Source of the DNA: Taxawa tesnikishii (nom. ined.)
Taxonomy: Eukaryota; Ascomycota; Dothideomycetes; Dothideales
Direction of reading: 5' to 3'
DNA length: 64,000 nucleotides
Assembly (NCBI GenBank): GCA_030247885.1
Contig: JAPDRO010000025.1
Coordinates: 186,001 to 250,000 of the forward strand
In this document: positions 21,388 through 32,734 of the stretch, piece after piece
How the letters are laid out: the number at the start of each line of letters is the position of its first letter
Numbering within the stretch: position 1 is the first letter of the stretch
Position numbers and translations under genes: made by a program
Notes under the pieces: model-generated
Told to the model about the DNA's origin: nothing
Seen by the model: the letters and a program-made list of their open reading frames with translations, nothing else
Database searches by the model: none

Positions 21388-22189
21388 ATGTCCGTCTCTC
21401 GCGTCATCCCGAGAGCCTCTCAGGCGGCCCGCCCTTGGTGGTGTGCCAGACCAACTCCCCTTGCCGTGCGCTGCTTCACCGCTTCCGCTACCAGCAATGG
21501 TCGTGTCTCCGAGCCCATCATACACGATCACCGCGAGCTTGAGCAGCAGTACAACAACATCCTCAGTGCTAAGAATGCGGACGAGAAGGAACGTTGGCAG
21601 AACCAGTTCACGTGGGAACTAGCTCGTCACTCCATCGCTGAGGAGATCGTCGTCTACCCATTGCTGGAGAAATACGTCACTTCCGGCGAGTACATGGCAC
21701 AGAAGGATCGTGATCAGCACAACAAGGTACGTTCCATATACTTGTCCTTGGCCCAACTTGACTGACCTCCACGCAAAACGGGGAACCTCGCTGACTGGAG
21801 AGGTCATAGATCAAGGAGCTGCTCTACAAGTTCGAAGGGCTCAAGGCCACGGATCCCCAGTTCGAGCCCACCATCAAGGAGCTCTGGAGCGTGCTGGGCG
21901 AACATATCAAAGAAGAGGAGAAGGACGACCTTCCGATGCTGGAGAAGGAGCTTTCTGAGCAGGAGTCCAACGATGCCGCTTCGTCATTCGACATGAGGAA
22001 GAAGATCGTGCCAACGAGGTCAGTCGACGTTCTCTCTTTCCTCACGGCCGCCATCTTGCTAACGCCGGTTTGTACAGGAGCCACCCTTCGGCCCCAGACA
22101 GGCCACCAATGGAGACGATTGCTGGACTATTTGCGGGTCCGATGGACAAGATCGGAGATCTCTTCCGCAAGTTTCCTAAGAAGCAGTAA
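21388..22189 (+). CDS. Hemerythrin HHE-domain protein, probably mitochondrial
   Basis: Di-iron four-helix-bundle protein. Three exons: 21388-21726, 21810-22018 and 22078-22189, phases correct, 219 residues. The first 40 or so residues are rich in Arg, Ala and Ser without acidic residues (MSVSRVIPRASQAARPWWC), typical of a mitochondrial presequence. Iron ligands fit the HHE pattern: HDHRELEQQY, then ARHSIAEEIVVYP (HxxxE), then RDQHNK, then LGEHIKEEEKDDLP (HxxxE). The C terminus ends KIGDLFRKFPKKQ. Known family roles are oxygen, iron or nitric oxide handling; the specific role here is unknown. The gene is intact. Confidence 0.9.
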
Positions 22190-23134
22190 AGGATGCGGAC
22201 GCTATTCCTTATGACTTGACGAGAACGCAAATCGTTCTCGAAGAACACTCCACGGCGAGCTTTGGCATGGCAAGGAGGGATCCACAATGGCTGGTAATTT
22301 GTACTGGGACTAGCTAGGCGCATGATACCTCTGCGCGAAGATGCATGATGAACAGCTGATTTCCAACATCTTGGCAACCCTTCGATCAGAACAAGGTACG
22401 AACACGAACAACCGCCGTCGCTTCAGCCATTGGGTTCGACTGAGCCGGGAACTCATCGCTCTGCTCTCTGGGTATCTTGTGCAGCCGCAACCACAAATCG
22501 CTGCATCATCCCGCGATGTCCTGTTCTGCCGCCAGTCGAACGCGTTGAAATGCCGTAGCTAGTTGCGAGGTTGTCGTAACCAGGAGGACACGCGGCACCC
22601 AATCCAGAGTCTGTAGGCATTTACAACCTGTAGTCGCCGTTCAGCGTCCCGAGAAGCCAGGGGTAGCTGTGATGTTGGCTGGTTTGGCTGGCCCGGGAAT
22701 CGTTCCAACATCGGGAGCGCCCAGGCTCGCTGCTTTTGGTTCTAAAGGTCAAGTGAAATTCGCATAACTGTAGACAAGTGGGCCGAGATGGGATTGGCCT
22801 GATGCCAGAAATCAACACGTGCGGGCGCGGTAGCGCGCTGGGCGCGAGTCCGCTCTGCATAGTGGAGGTGGCTCTGTCCGTTGTGTTTTTCCTCTCCTGG
22901 GATTCGGGGCGTTTTGCCCTTCGTCGAGATGGAAGTGGTTCTTGCATGAGCCGAAGCGGGGTGGGGTGTTCAGCAAAAATCGGTCGTGTTCTTGTAGCGG
23001 AGAATGGTCCAAGCCCCTTGCTGAGGAACGATTTTGGTGTCGATGCGGCGTAAGAAGCAGAGTGTCCCGGAACACGGTGGTCTCTCGGCCGCGATGTAGG
23101 AAAGACTGCTGGTATCAACCGCACATGGTCGGGC
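22190..23134. other. Intergenic between convergent genes
   Basis: A minus-strand open frame at 22621-23406 overlaps the 3' end of the F-box-like gene in another frame and has no domain; I treat it as a shadow. Nothing else recognised. Confidence 0.55.
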
Positions 23135-24988
23135 TCAAGTAAGCATAATGTCCAGGGTATCCGACTTCCAGATCTCGACATCCTTGACATCATCGAGCGT
23201 CGCCCACTCCACATGTCTCCTCCACACCGGATTTCCATTCCCGTCCACTGTTTGCTCCATACCACCAATTCTGATGACTCTATCAGCCCAGCCGAGCCAG
23301 CATAACTTCCGGAGTCCGGCTTTATCCAGATCCCGGCTGATGGCATCCAAGTCTTCAGATCTTTCTTTGTTTTCCTCTTTCCCCATTTCCTCCAATAGGG
23401 AGTCATTAGCCAGGACTCGCATCGCGAACAGTTTCGGCAGGAATGGTATGAGCAGTTTTAGGACCTCGTGGGTATCGCGGTCGAGCGCAACTCCGAGCTG
23501 CTCCAGGTTCGGACAGTTCCGGACCAGTTGGCCTATCTGTTCACCCGTGATGGAGAACTGTTCGGACAGAAGCAGGTGTTTGAGCGTGGAACCATGATTC
23601 TTGGTAAGGACGTGCAGATAGTCGTTTCCTAAATTAGCTATGCTGGGATCTTGACCACCCGGTTTCCCAGGCGACGCAAAAGGGGTTGGTGGAGAGAGCG
23701 CAACAGTTCCGGGTGTCAATCCATCCGCAGTTGACGCGGTAGACGGATTGCGAGATTCCCGTCTTGTACCAACCATATAAAAGTATTCCAATCCGGTGAA
23801 CTCTTCCAGAATTCTTACGTGTTGCGGGGCTGCCTCGTTGGTCCGGTGATGTTTCCATCTCACTTTGAAGCTTTCGTCTAGGGCCTTCCATGTATCATCG
23901 ATGTAGACGTTGGTAGATGCGCCTTTCGCGCCGCCGAAAACGTCTATGAAGTCTGCCACAACAAGACTGGAAGGTTCAAAGACCTCGGCAAACTCTCCAC
24001 GATTAGCGCCGTAGAAGTTCTGCATGGCTAAGTGCTTAATCTTCAACCTGTGCCTTGCCGCGAGGCATCTGCCAAAGAGAGCAGCAAGGTTTATACTTGG
24101 TTCGGCGTTTTGGCGCATTCGAGGGCTCCAATGTAGGCGCAGATCTTCAAGGCTTTTCGATCCAAGAAGTAGTAAAGAGATGTCGTCTTGAGAGCACAGT
24201 GGGTCCAGATTGGAGACCCGCAACGCTTTCAAGTTGGGTATGGCAGGAATAAGAACAGTAGGCTTCGGAGTACGGCTGATGGGAAATACGAGAGATAATG
24301 CCGTCAGTGATTTCCGCAGGGCCAGGCCTTGGTACACGGTCTTCAATGGCTTCGTATCTAGCTCCCATCTTTGTCCCATCAGTGAATGGAACGCGCCATG
24401 TGCAGAAATCCGGTCGACCTACGTGAACGCTTCCATGTTGACCATCTTGTCTATCGCGGCCCTGATGACAATGTCCAGCAGCATCGAGCTGTCCGGCACC
24501 CTGCCCAAGCTGTACTGTTCTGTTGCCGTCTCTTTCCATGAGCCCCTCAGGCGGAAGTCTTTTACGAATGTTGCGGCATTGTGCGTGGCCAATGCCCCGA
24601 GTGCGACGGTAAATGCGCTTCCTCCTCCATAACCCTCCGGACGGCCATTCTTGTAGCGGATCTCCGGATACGATGTGATTGAAACGCGCTGGTAAAGTTG
24701 AGGCAGGGTCATGTAATACAGGACACGCGAGGTACGCGTCACTCGAGCAATATCGCCTAGGTCATCGAGCTTGAAGACCAAGTCAGAATCGAACAGTGAG
24801 AGTAAGAAGGGAACACCCACGTAAGAGACAATCCGAGCGATGATGTTCAGCGGTAGCCCAATCCCTCCATTTCCTCGCGACTTTCCGGCTGGGTAGGTAG
24901 GCACAGGACTTATACTCAGCACACCAGGTGGAATGTCCAGAGAACGCGTTGGCCGAGGAACCCCTCTCTGCTCAGAGTCGGCCTGCAT
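23135..24988 (-). CDS. F-box/LRR-like protein of unknown function
   Basis: A 599-residue protein with two exons, 24988-24423 and 24368-23135. The intron has a gtaggt donor and aaag acceptor, which joins MVNMEAFT to WELDTKPLK in phase. The N-terminal 60 residues are Pro/Ser-rich. Then a helical region, LPLNIIARIVSYVG ... LARVTRTSRVLYYMTLPQLYQRVSI-like, fits a degenerate F-box. The remainder alternates short Leu-rich strands (LKALRVSNLDPL, LEDLRLHWS, LKHLLLSE, CPNLEQLGVAL), as in fungal F-box/LRR adaptors. A Pro/Ser insertion sits in the middle (TPGTVALSPPTPFASPG). If correct it would act in SCF ubiquitin ligase substrate choice. The F-box is weak, so the role is inference. Confidence 0.75.
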
Positions 24989-25348
24989 GTCGGCTCTGAG
25001 ACACGAAGAGACGGGCGCTGACGGTCAGGAATATATGAACCAGTGACTACATGACGCAGCACCAGCACCTGAGGGAGTTATACGGTACCATCGTTTCCAG
25101 GCATCACTGACTTGTACGCTACATGAAGCTTAAATCCGACTTTGCACGCGCAGTCGGAGGCGGCGGAAGTCCGCTGTCCGAGCCGCCTCAAAACCGTTTC
25201 ATCGAAGCTATGCTCGCAAACCACGTTCGTACGGACGGAATGCGTATGTAAAGCGCTCCCAGACTCTCTGTTCCATTCGAATCATCTCACCTAGGCCATC
25301 AGCTACCTAAGTTGCCCTACGGCTCCCGGCAGTCCCGCAAACCATCGC
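24989..25348. other. Short intergenic region
   Basis: Promoter side of the F-box-like gene and 3' flank of the CCCH gene. Nothing recognised. Confidence 0.6.
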
Positions 25349-27085
25349 TCAGACCACCTTTGTCATTATTACCGCTTTCTTGTCCACTCCGTGCATCTCA
25401 GGAGCAAACCTGCAGTCCTCTGCCATGATGCAGCCCTTGCCTCTCATAGAGCCAAGGGTGGCCTGTGGGAAAGGGCAGCTGTGGCCATAGATGCACTTAG
25501 GATCATTACATCCAGTACCGTGGATGCATGGGCTCATACGCGCCACAAGTTTCAACGACTGCAGCTCGTCCTTGCTGATCTTGTACTCATGCTCGTGAGT
25601 GCACTTGTTGTCAGCATATGGGCAATCGTCACGCAGATAATGCGCGTTGCAAAGCTTCATCTTCCTAAGGCGGTCGACTTCGTCCTTCTTGTAATCTGGC
25701 GGCGTCGGATCGATCCTCTGTCCCTTCTTGTTGCGACGGATACCGGGCACTGAAACCGGCTTGTTGAGCTGAGATGTCATAGTCAATGGCTGATCGGCGA
25801 CCTTCTGAGAAATCATTGCCCAAGTTGTAGCGGCCTGAGGGCCGGGAACTGGAGAGGTGACCCTGGAGCGGGACGGAAGGTTGGCTATGTCTTGACGAGA
25901 AAGAGGACGAGATAATGATTTGGGCGTGCTCGAAGGCGTCAGCACTCCACTGCCTATACCAGAACGCAACGTCGTCATCGATGGTGGCTCATGTGCCTGA
26001 TCAATCTGGCCATGTCCGTCCACACCGGTGTTTCGAAACAGGGTGAGCAGTTGAAAAGTTGGAAAGGGCAACAGCGAAATCTGCTTCTGGAAAGGAATGC
26101 CTTCAAGGAGACAGATGCGTTGGTAATTCCTCTCATTGACAACTAAATCATTGAGGATACAGGCATAGCGGCTATCGTTCGAGCAGCCCAAGAAGATCTG
26201 GCGACAGCGGAGATCGCCGAGGTGGAGCTTAAGTGTCTCTGGAACAAGCAGTGAGTAACGAGTGGCTCTGTTGTGTTGGCGCAGGCAACGCAGGATGTGC
26301 ACTTACCTTCAACCTTGCTCTTTACGTGACTCCCAGAACCAGTATCAATGAAATCGTACAGTGCCGTGGATTGCATGAAGCCTTTCGCGAACCCTTTGAC
26401 TTTCGCAGCATGGTCTACGATGCGTGCCCTCTCACACGCTTTGGCCAACCCCTCAATGTCAGCGTAGACTCGGATCAAGACCTTAATGTCCGTAGGGAGA
26501 GATGAGGCGCAGGCGCGGAGCAGTTCATCGATCGCTTGACGGAGCGTATCAGCGGCCCGACGCCCTCCAGCCACTCCCTCTTGAAGGAAAGCAGGGCGGA
26601 ACTGTGTTTTTGGTATCAGAAGAATATCGGAACATCCATATAAGGGAACATACAATCATGGAATCGCCATCAAGAAGCACAAGCACGAAAGGATCGGTCT
26701 GCTACAGTGTAGGGTCAGTCTTGTTAGCTGGCAGAAGTAGGGCGATCGATTTCCCTACAATTTGAGTTTCAAAGCATCGCAACTGGTCCTTCAAAATTTT
26801 CTCTCTCGACATCGCGTTCCGATTCCATTCTTGCTCACGCTCCCGATCCTTGCGCTCCTGATCCAATTCCGTGGTAACGTAGTAATATCGCTTCAGCAAC
26901 TCCTGCCTGATATTAGCATGGTTAGACGCATCGGAAAACGACGTTTACCATACCTCGGTGCATGTCTGCCTGTACTGTTCCCACTCCTGGCACTTTGCGA
27001 AGCGTCCAAGAAGCGATTCCAGGCTGCCGTCGTCTGGAATACCGTTCAGGCTGCTGAGGTTGTTGAGGTTATCATTTGTCGCCAT
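25349..27085 (-). CDS. DUF7923/CCCH zinc-finger protein (probable RNA-binding)
   Basis: Five exons: 27085-26954, 26902-26759, 26701-26654, 26601-26307 and 26238-25349. All phases agree, giving 502 residues. The N terminus has a coiled-coil stretch (LDQERKDREREQEWNRN). Next is the DUF7923 domain: DPFVLVLLDGDSMI, VLIRVYADIEGLAKAC, GFMQSTALYDFIDTGSG and LHLGDLRCRQIFLGCSNDSRY, a NYN-nuclease-like fold with conserved Asp. The C terminus has three CCCH-type fingers: CNAHYLRDDCPYADNKCTH, CIHGTGCNDPKCIYGH and CIMAEDCRFAPEMH. A disordered Ser/Pro linker lies between. The acceptor of exon 3 could be three bases later (26698). Probable role in mRNA handling by analogy with tandem CCCH proteins. Intact. 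Confidence 0.9.
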
Positions 27086-27877
27086 TTTCCCAAGGATTGT
27101 AGTCGGTGGGGGATATGTTTGTTTTTGCCACGCCGATGCTGGTTTATGGATGTTGTTGTCACTGGAGCAGGTTGTTTCTAGGTACAAGGTGGCGGTCACG
27201 TTTGAGTCCGCGTTTGTGTTTCCAGAAATGGAAGGAAGGGTCTGCGGCAAACGCCTGCTGTTCCGAATTTCCAGATCAGGTTGTGGAACGTGGGTTTCTA
27301 CGTCTCGCTCAGAGGTGAACTTTTTGTATGTGAAGTGATAGGTCGAAGACACTCAAGTGTAACGATGTCGTCAATGCGGCGGTTAAGTGGGTTGTGTAAC
27401 ACGACATGTCAGTTTTGACTCGCTACCAATATTCATATGCAGGCGGCGAGCTTGATAGCTGAGGCATAGTCGTTCTGTTGCCCATCTATCAGCCATGCAA
27501 GCCACAGCAAACACATGAAAAAGTCGATGGTCATCAAAGAACAATAGGCAGCTCTCGCTCCGCTACCATAATTCCAACGTTCCAGCGCTGAGAGCTAACT
27601 GAGAAGGGAACAAAACTAACAATGGTGATCTCTTTCCTCCCTTGCAGGCCTGTTGCTTTCAGCAATCCTCTTACATACAGCGAACTTTCACTTCGTTCTT
27701 CGGTTCTCCTTCACTTCCGATAGACGTCCCTCCCTAAGGCCCCGAATGCACCGCACATCTGTCGTTACGCTCATGGTCGATTGAACCCACGCGATTCATG
27801 TCCATATGTCATGGGTCCTTCTGTCTCGTACCATGAGCAGCACAGGCGGGGTGATACACGAACAAGAATGCAGTCAC
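27086..27877. other. Intergenic, no gene seen
   Basis: Promoter side of the CCCH gene and 3' flank of the aprataxin gene. Short open frames on both strands are antisense or upstream to the CCCH gene and lack domains. Confidence 0.55.
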
Positions 27878-28919
27878 TCATTGCCTTTTCCAATCCTCGA
27901 ACTCGTCTTGCAAGTGATCCTGAAGCCTCTTGAACTTGCGTCCGAAATTCTTTCCGCATCGCCAACACTTCACATCCTGATCCAAGAATCCTGACCTTCC
28001 CGGGGTCCTCCTCGGATCGTCCTTTGCCAAGGGGAACTGGTCAACATCCACCAGAAATGGTGTATTGAAGCTTTCGTAATGTCTTATGTGCCGCATGCAA
28101 TCACCCACCATATCTCGACTCATGACATGCACATGTACGTGGTTCATGGAAGGGTGCGCATGGATACCTGATATGACGTCCTTCATCCAATCGCGACCTT
28201 CAGGAAGCACATCCGGTGGGTTGTCTGACTCCATTGCTTCGATCCGTGGTCTTTCTGTTTTGGAGAAGCGCCCGTATCTTCTGCGTAGCTCATTGGCGAC
28301 CATTATCCGTGCTTTCTGGACCTCCTTCTGAACCTCTGCGAGAAACTTTTGGTCTTCGAACGCATCGAATGGGTGCAAGATATTTCTGACCGGGTCGCAA
28401 GGAAGGACAAGGGTATGGATGGTGGATTTCGGATAGAGATCGTTGATGACCACGACCTTCTCGTTGTGGTAAATGACTCGGCTAGGAGGGAACGCGGTGG
28501 GTTCAGCCGTATACGCTCCTAGACCGTCTCGACCAGCAAAGACCTGCGGTGGAGCCTTGTGGAGTTTCTGTGTAGGAGCTGGTGGTTTGGCTGTTTTTCG
28601 AGACATGAGCTCTGTGACTACCATCAACGATCAGACCTCGACCACAGGGACAACAAATGAAACATGGCTTACATGCATTGGCAGGTTTCTTAGCCTGACC
28701 ATCAGAAGGTATTGACGGGCGACCAGGAATCGCTGTTCCGGTCATTTCTTCTTCCATGATTGCGTCCGGCGCATTATCGTGACTGTCTGCCATCTTCCTA
28801 GGTTTGCGCAAAGCGTTTCTGGTGCTTTTCCACCTTAATGGATTGTGCGGACTGCTACGGTGTGATACAATTGGCTTGGAAACAGATCTTCGCAAGAGAA
28901 CTCGAATTTGGAGAAACAT
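27878..28919 (-). CDS. hnt3: Aprataxin-like DNA repair hydrolase (HIT domain plus zinc finger)
   Basis: Removes AMP from abortive 5'-adenylated DNA ligation ends. Exon 1 runs from 28919 (or 28793) to 28673 and exon 2 from 28617 to 27878 (gtaagc donor, ggtag acceptor). The HIT domain has VIYHNEKVVVINDLYPKS, HTLVLP and the catalytic triad MNHVHVHVMS. The C-terminal zinc finger is CWRCGKNFGRKFKRLQDHL, as in Hnt3 and human APTX. There are two in-frame ATGs. The one at 28793 gives MADSHDNAPDA and 286 residues. The one at 28919 adds 42 residues (MFLQIRVLLRRSVSKP..., many Arg, no acidic residues), which look like a mitochondrial presequence. Intact. Family call very strong; the start choice is open. 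Confidence 0.93.
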
Positions 28920-29243
28920 GTAAAGAGATCATCCTCGCATCAACAGAACTCCTCGACTCCATTCGCCGACCCGCATGCGGCTGCTCATGGTACCTTGTAA
29001 ACGCATGGTGACGTAGAGGAATATCCCGAAAAGGAAGTGACATGAGTGCACGTGTTCGCGGGGTAGATTCGCGTGTCGTGGCGCGATATTCATTTCGCCT
29101 CTTCACGTCTCCCACTCATGGATCTTTTTGCCTGTTAGCTCACTGCGTTTCAGTGAACCCTTTCGGCTACCCTTTTCGCATACCATCTATATCGCTCCTT
29201 TATTGCTACCTCCCGCTTCCCATCTTAACACACGGCATGCCTC
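28920..29243. other. Short divergent intergenic region
   Basis: Lies between the aprataxin and DUF4211 start codons. It probably holds both promoters. Pyrimidine-rich before 29243. Confidence 0.6.
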
Positions 29244-31466
29244 ATGGCTCCTCCAAAGTCTCGTAAGCGGCAGACACGCTTAACCTTCAGTCCCCTTCCG
29301 TCGTCATCGCCGGCTTCCGCATCTTATAATCAGCAAATCCGCGATCGTGCCGCAACAGTTGGCTATGAAGGCTCACCTGGACCATCCAAGAGAAGGAAGT
29401 TGCAAGATATGCCTGCTGCTTCCCCACTGAAGACCAGCAATGCTCAGATCGACAGCGCAGAAGATGATGCAGTGCTTCCGACTCCGGATCCTTCAGCTGG
29501 GCCAAAGGTATCGCTGCCAACTGGCGCTGCTCTAGGCGGCGACAGCGACAGCGAGCCGGTACGTCCGTCGCAATCCGTTCGCAAGCACCAGTCGCGCAGA
29601 AGGATGAACCAGCAGCGACTCGACTTTGCGCCTTCTAGCCCGATCAAACAGACACATGCGGCTACAAACTTGTCGCAACCAGTAAGAGCGAGGAAACAGA
29701 AACCGGTGGGATTCTTCGGTACACAGAAACAGATAGTCATCGATGACGATTCTAGTGAAGGCAACAACTCAGTCGTAGAACTATCACCTCCACCAAAAGA
29801 GACGTCACGGTCACAACGCCAGACGCGGAGTATGCAACAGACCTCATCACCCTCAAGTCCTAGGGCTACGCAAATTGCGCAACTTCCGACCGAGCGAAGA
29901 GCGAGCGCCGAGGATCGGTTTACCGATTTTGGCCAGCAGGATGATAGTGATGATTTACCTACCACTCCTGCGATCACACGACGAAAAGGCAGCAAGAACA
30001 CTGGCACCGCCGAACAACGGTCTTCCCCTTTCATTGTGGAGGATGACGACGACGAAAGTGACGATATCCAGGTTGTTTCGTCTCGGAGGCGACGGTCGCC
30101 GAAGAAACGTTCAAGGCGCGAGGACAGAGAATCTTCAGGCGACGAAGTCATAACGTCGTCTCCTAGGAAGAAATTGCGGAGGGGCAGGGATCGACGCAGC
30201 AGTCTCTCCAAAGAGGAACAGCAAGAGCTCAAGGATGAAATACAGGACCTTGCTTCTAGCGGCAGTGATGATGAAGTTAAGATCCGGCAATCTCAGAGAA
30301 AACTAAGCAGTCAAAAGACTGCACGTGAGATGGCGCTGGAACGCCTGAAGCAGAAGAGAGCCGGAGCCCTGCCAGTTGTTGAAGAGGACGAAGAACTGGA
30401 TAGCGAGGATGAGCAAGACGTTGATCAATTGGAAGACGAGGACGAGGATGAGGATGACGAAGTTGCTAGAGTTCCATACAGCAGCACGCGTGACATGTTC
30501 GCTCGAGATGAGGACGACGAGGGCTTCGTTCTGGAGGACGAAGATGGCCCATCCGGTGTACCGCAGGGTCTGCCGCTCGCCTTCACACGGTTCGCTTCCA
30601 TGAAAGCAAAAGATCTCTTCAAGTATGCTGTCGAGTGGATGGTGCAAAAGAAGATCAACCCGGCCTTTCAGATCGACGATGAAGTCTATGACCTTGCATT
30701 CAAGAAACTTGATGACGAGGTGGCGGGCCTTGCAGGTTCCAAATTCAGGTCCTCGGCCTGGACCCAGGATTTTGCTCTCGCTCTGCAGGCTCGCCCTCAA
30801 ATCGCGTTTGCCCCCATCAACCGCAAATCGGCAGAGCATTTTATGAGAGACAAGTGCGATGCATGCAATCGCAGTGGCCATCCGGCAACATACGAGATTC
30901 AATTCCAGGGGAAGCCGTATCATCGTCTGACTCTGGAAGACGTGGCAAATGGCGACGACGACGAGGATTTTGACTCCGATGAGAGTGGTTCAAACCACCA
31001 AAACCATGGTCCTGACCGTGATGCGAAAGGTCGCATTATTCTACCGGAGCACACAATCTTTTACGTGGGCAAATTCTGCAAGGGAATGCAGAAACCGCAC
31101 ATGCCCTCGAGCACTGGCGGTACCATCTGTACGAGTGGGTGGTCGATTGGCTGCAATCTGCTGGCTACAATACTCCCGAGAAGATCGTTGAGAGGGACAA
31201 GTGGAGCACTAGGAAGAGGCGTAAGTATGCCAATAAGATTGTCGACGCGATGGAGCAGCAAGGAAAGACCAAAGCGTTGTATCATGATTTCAAGAATGAG
31301 CTTGACAGAGCACGGCATTCGAAGCAGGGACGTTGGCACTCCTCTCCCTGAAGATTATCCGTTGGTGTATGAGTTGACCCGCATGGGAGTGGGACCAAGA
31401 TTGGAGTGGAAGAAGTGGGAATGGACTGAGCATCTTGTTAATACTTGGTTCAGTCCAGAATACTGA
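29244..31466 (+). CDS. DUF4211-domain nuclear protein with a displaced frame inside the domain
   Basis: A 741-residue (corrected) protein. The N terminus is basic and Ser/Pro-rich with repeated short motifs KRQTRLTFSPLP, NQQRLDFAPSSP and KPVGFFGTQKQ. Next come long acidic tracts and KKR-type nuclear signals (PKKRSRREDR). The C-terminal DUF4211 region covers DLFKYAVEWMVQKKINPAF, DKCDACNRSGHPATYEI and HTIFYVGKFCK. The frame then shifts: the family-like EHWRYHLYEWVVDWLQ to NELDRARHSKQ lies in another frame, and DVGTPLPEDYPLVYELTR returns to the first. One base short near 31080-31084 and two short near 31327-31329 explain this, and the frame between happens to be open, so a naive single-ORF call hides about 80 wrong residues. 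Probably chromatin-linked; function unknown. Confidence 0.85.
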   Translation: MAPPKSRKRQTRLTFSPLPSSSPASASYNQQIRDRAATVGYEGSPGPSKRRKLQDMPAASPLKTSNAQIDSAEDDAVLPTPDPSAGPKVSLPTGAALGGDSDSEPVRPSQSVRKHQSRRRMNQQRLDFAPSSPIKQTHAATNLSQPVRARKQKPVGFFGTQKQIVIDDDSSEGNNSVVELSPPPKETSRSQRQTRSMQQTSSPSSPRATQIAQLPTERRASAEDRFTDFGQQDDSDDLPTTPAITRRKGSKNTGTAEQRSSPFIVEDDDDESDDIQVVSSRRRRSPKKRSRREDRESSGDEVITSSPRKKLRRGRDRRSSLSKEEQQELKDEIQDLASSGSDDEVKIRQSQRKLSSQKTAREMALERLKQKRAGALPVVEEDEELDSEDEQDVDQLEDEDEDEDDEVARVPYSSTRDMFARDEDDEGFVLEDEDGPSGVPQGLPLAFTRFASMKAKDLFKYAVEWMVQKKINPAFQIDDEVYDLAFKKLDDEVAGLAGSKFRSSAWTQDFALALQARPQIAFAPINRKSAEHFMRDKCDACNRSGHPATYEIQFQGKPYHRLTLEDVANGDDDEDFDSDESGSNHQNHGPDRDAKGRIILPEHTIFYVGKFCKGMQKPHMPSSTGGTICTSGWSIGCNLLATILPRRSLRGTSGALGRGVSMPIRLSTRWSSKERPKRCIMISRMSLTEHGIRSRDVGTPLPEDYPLVYELTRMGVGPRLEWKKWEWTEHLVNTWFSPEY

Positions 31467-31638
31467 AGCTGTATAAGGTGAAGCATGGTTATGACACTAC
31501 CCTGATCTAGATCCCTTCGCAAGATACAAAAGCAGTTGTATCTGGGAGTGAACAGTGATTAAGCAATCCGGTGGCGCGTAGTAATCCCAAAAGGCAGTGA
31601 AAGGCCGTTGTGTTGGCCGCACTCCAAGATGCGGGTGC

Positions 31639-32210
31639 TCACTTCGTCGTCATCGTCCCATCCAAGTGTAATGTCACTCCTCGGCTGCGGCGAAGTGGAC
31701 ACGCTTCCGAACTCTGAGCAGAAACCTTAAGAAGATCAGAATCGATGAAGGGGTTGGCCCATGGCTGAGAATCTCCCTCTGGACAAGTACAGCTGGAACG
31801 CACCATTATGTGCTTCAGCACACTCTCGTACAATCGTTCAGAACTCGGACCCATAATCGTGACAAAATCCTCTACCATCTCATACCACATCACCGCGGCA
31901 ACACCCTACTCCCCGCTGCGCTATCACCCTTGCGCTTAGGTGGTCCCTCATTCAAGATTCTCTCGAGCCCAAGGTCTCGCCACGCTGGCTCCCGCTGCCG
32001 CTGTGTGGCGCGCTGAATTCCGAATGCCGCATGCTGCTCCGGAACAATGTCATCCTCGTCCTCGGGATTTGGAGGTTGGTACTGTGGTGGGACATAGATC
32101 TCCTCTTGGGGCAGCTTGATGCGGGTGAAGTCCTCGAGCATGTCGGCGTGGTGCGCTTTGTGCAGGTGGATGTAGGTATGCGAAGAGTCGCGAGACTGAC
32201 GAACGATCAT
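31639..32210 (-). CDS. Small conserved-looking protein of unknown function, apparent frameshift
   Basis: Two overlapping minus frames join into about 190 residues if one base is restored near 31891-31898. The first frame has IHLHKAHHADMLEDFTRIKLP, a Pro/Asp-rich stretch (PPNPEDEDDIVPEQ) and WRDLGLERILNEGPPKRKGD. The second continues VMWYEMVEDFVTIMGPSSERLY and ends HLDGTMTTK. The ATG at 32210 is used, but the frame remains coding-like further 5' (VLLHLYTL) up to a possible acceptor near 32240, so an upstream exon may exist. Not recognised. It is divergent from rps29. Confidence 0.55.
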
Positions 32211-32734
32211 CAGCGTATAGAGGTGCAGGAGAACGGCTGATTGTATCTACCATTTTCGTTGGTTTCTACCGCAACTTGAGCAGTGCTTTGATGCGTAGCT
32301 TAGATTTACGGATTCAAGGATGTTACGAAAAGGGTTACTTTGGTTTATATGGATAGAACCTCTGACTCGGACAAGGCTGTGTAGCTTTCCAGATGTTGCG
32401 CCGCCTGCTTCGAAAGAATACTCGAAGCCCTGCATGTAGTATATCTATCCATATGCAAAGGCAAGCAAGCAAACAAACAGAGGAAGTTGTAGGGAGACGC
32501 TTTAGGCTTAGTGGCTCGCTTAACATGACGCGGGACTTGCCGCCACAGAATTTGGGCTTTGCGGATTCTCTCGAATTGAAGGCACGACACGACAGACAGA
32601 CAAATTTCGGCCAGCGACCCTTTCGACACACCAACACCCCCGAACTGTACGTCCTGCAGTCTTGATACGTGCGCGCAGGAAATACTTAACCCTCAACCAG
32701 ATCCTTTCCGGGCCTTCAACAAACAACCGCAATC
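32211..32734. other. Divergent intergenic region upstream of rps29
   Basis: Contains a CAAG/AAAC simple-repeat patch near 32460-32480. It probably holds the rps29 promoter and perhaps the missing first exon of the neighbouring unknown gene. Confidence 0.55.

Noticed and set aside
22425-22460. GGTTCGA element considered as a tRNA B box
   Set aside because: No matching A box at the right distance and no cloverleaf; other GGTTCGA sites lie inside coding sequence.
29444-30232. Minus-strand frame of 262 codons
   Set aside because: Antisense to the acidic, Ser-rich part of the DUF4211 gene; composition is a mirror of that bias.
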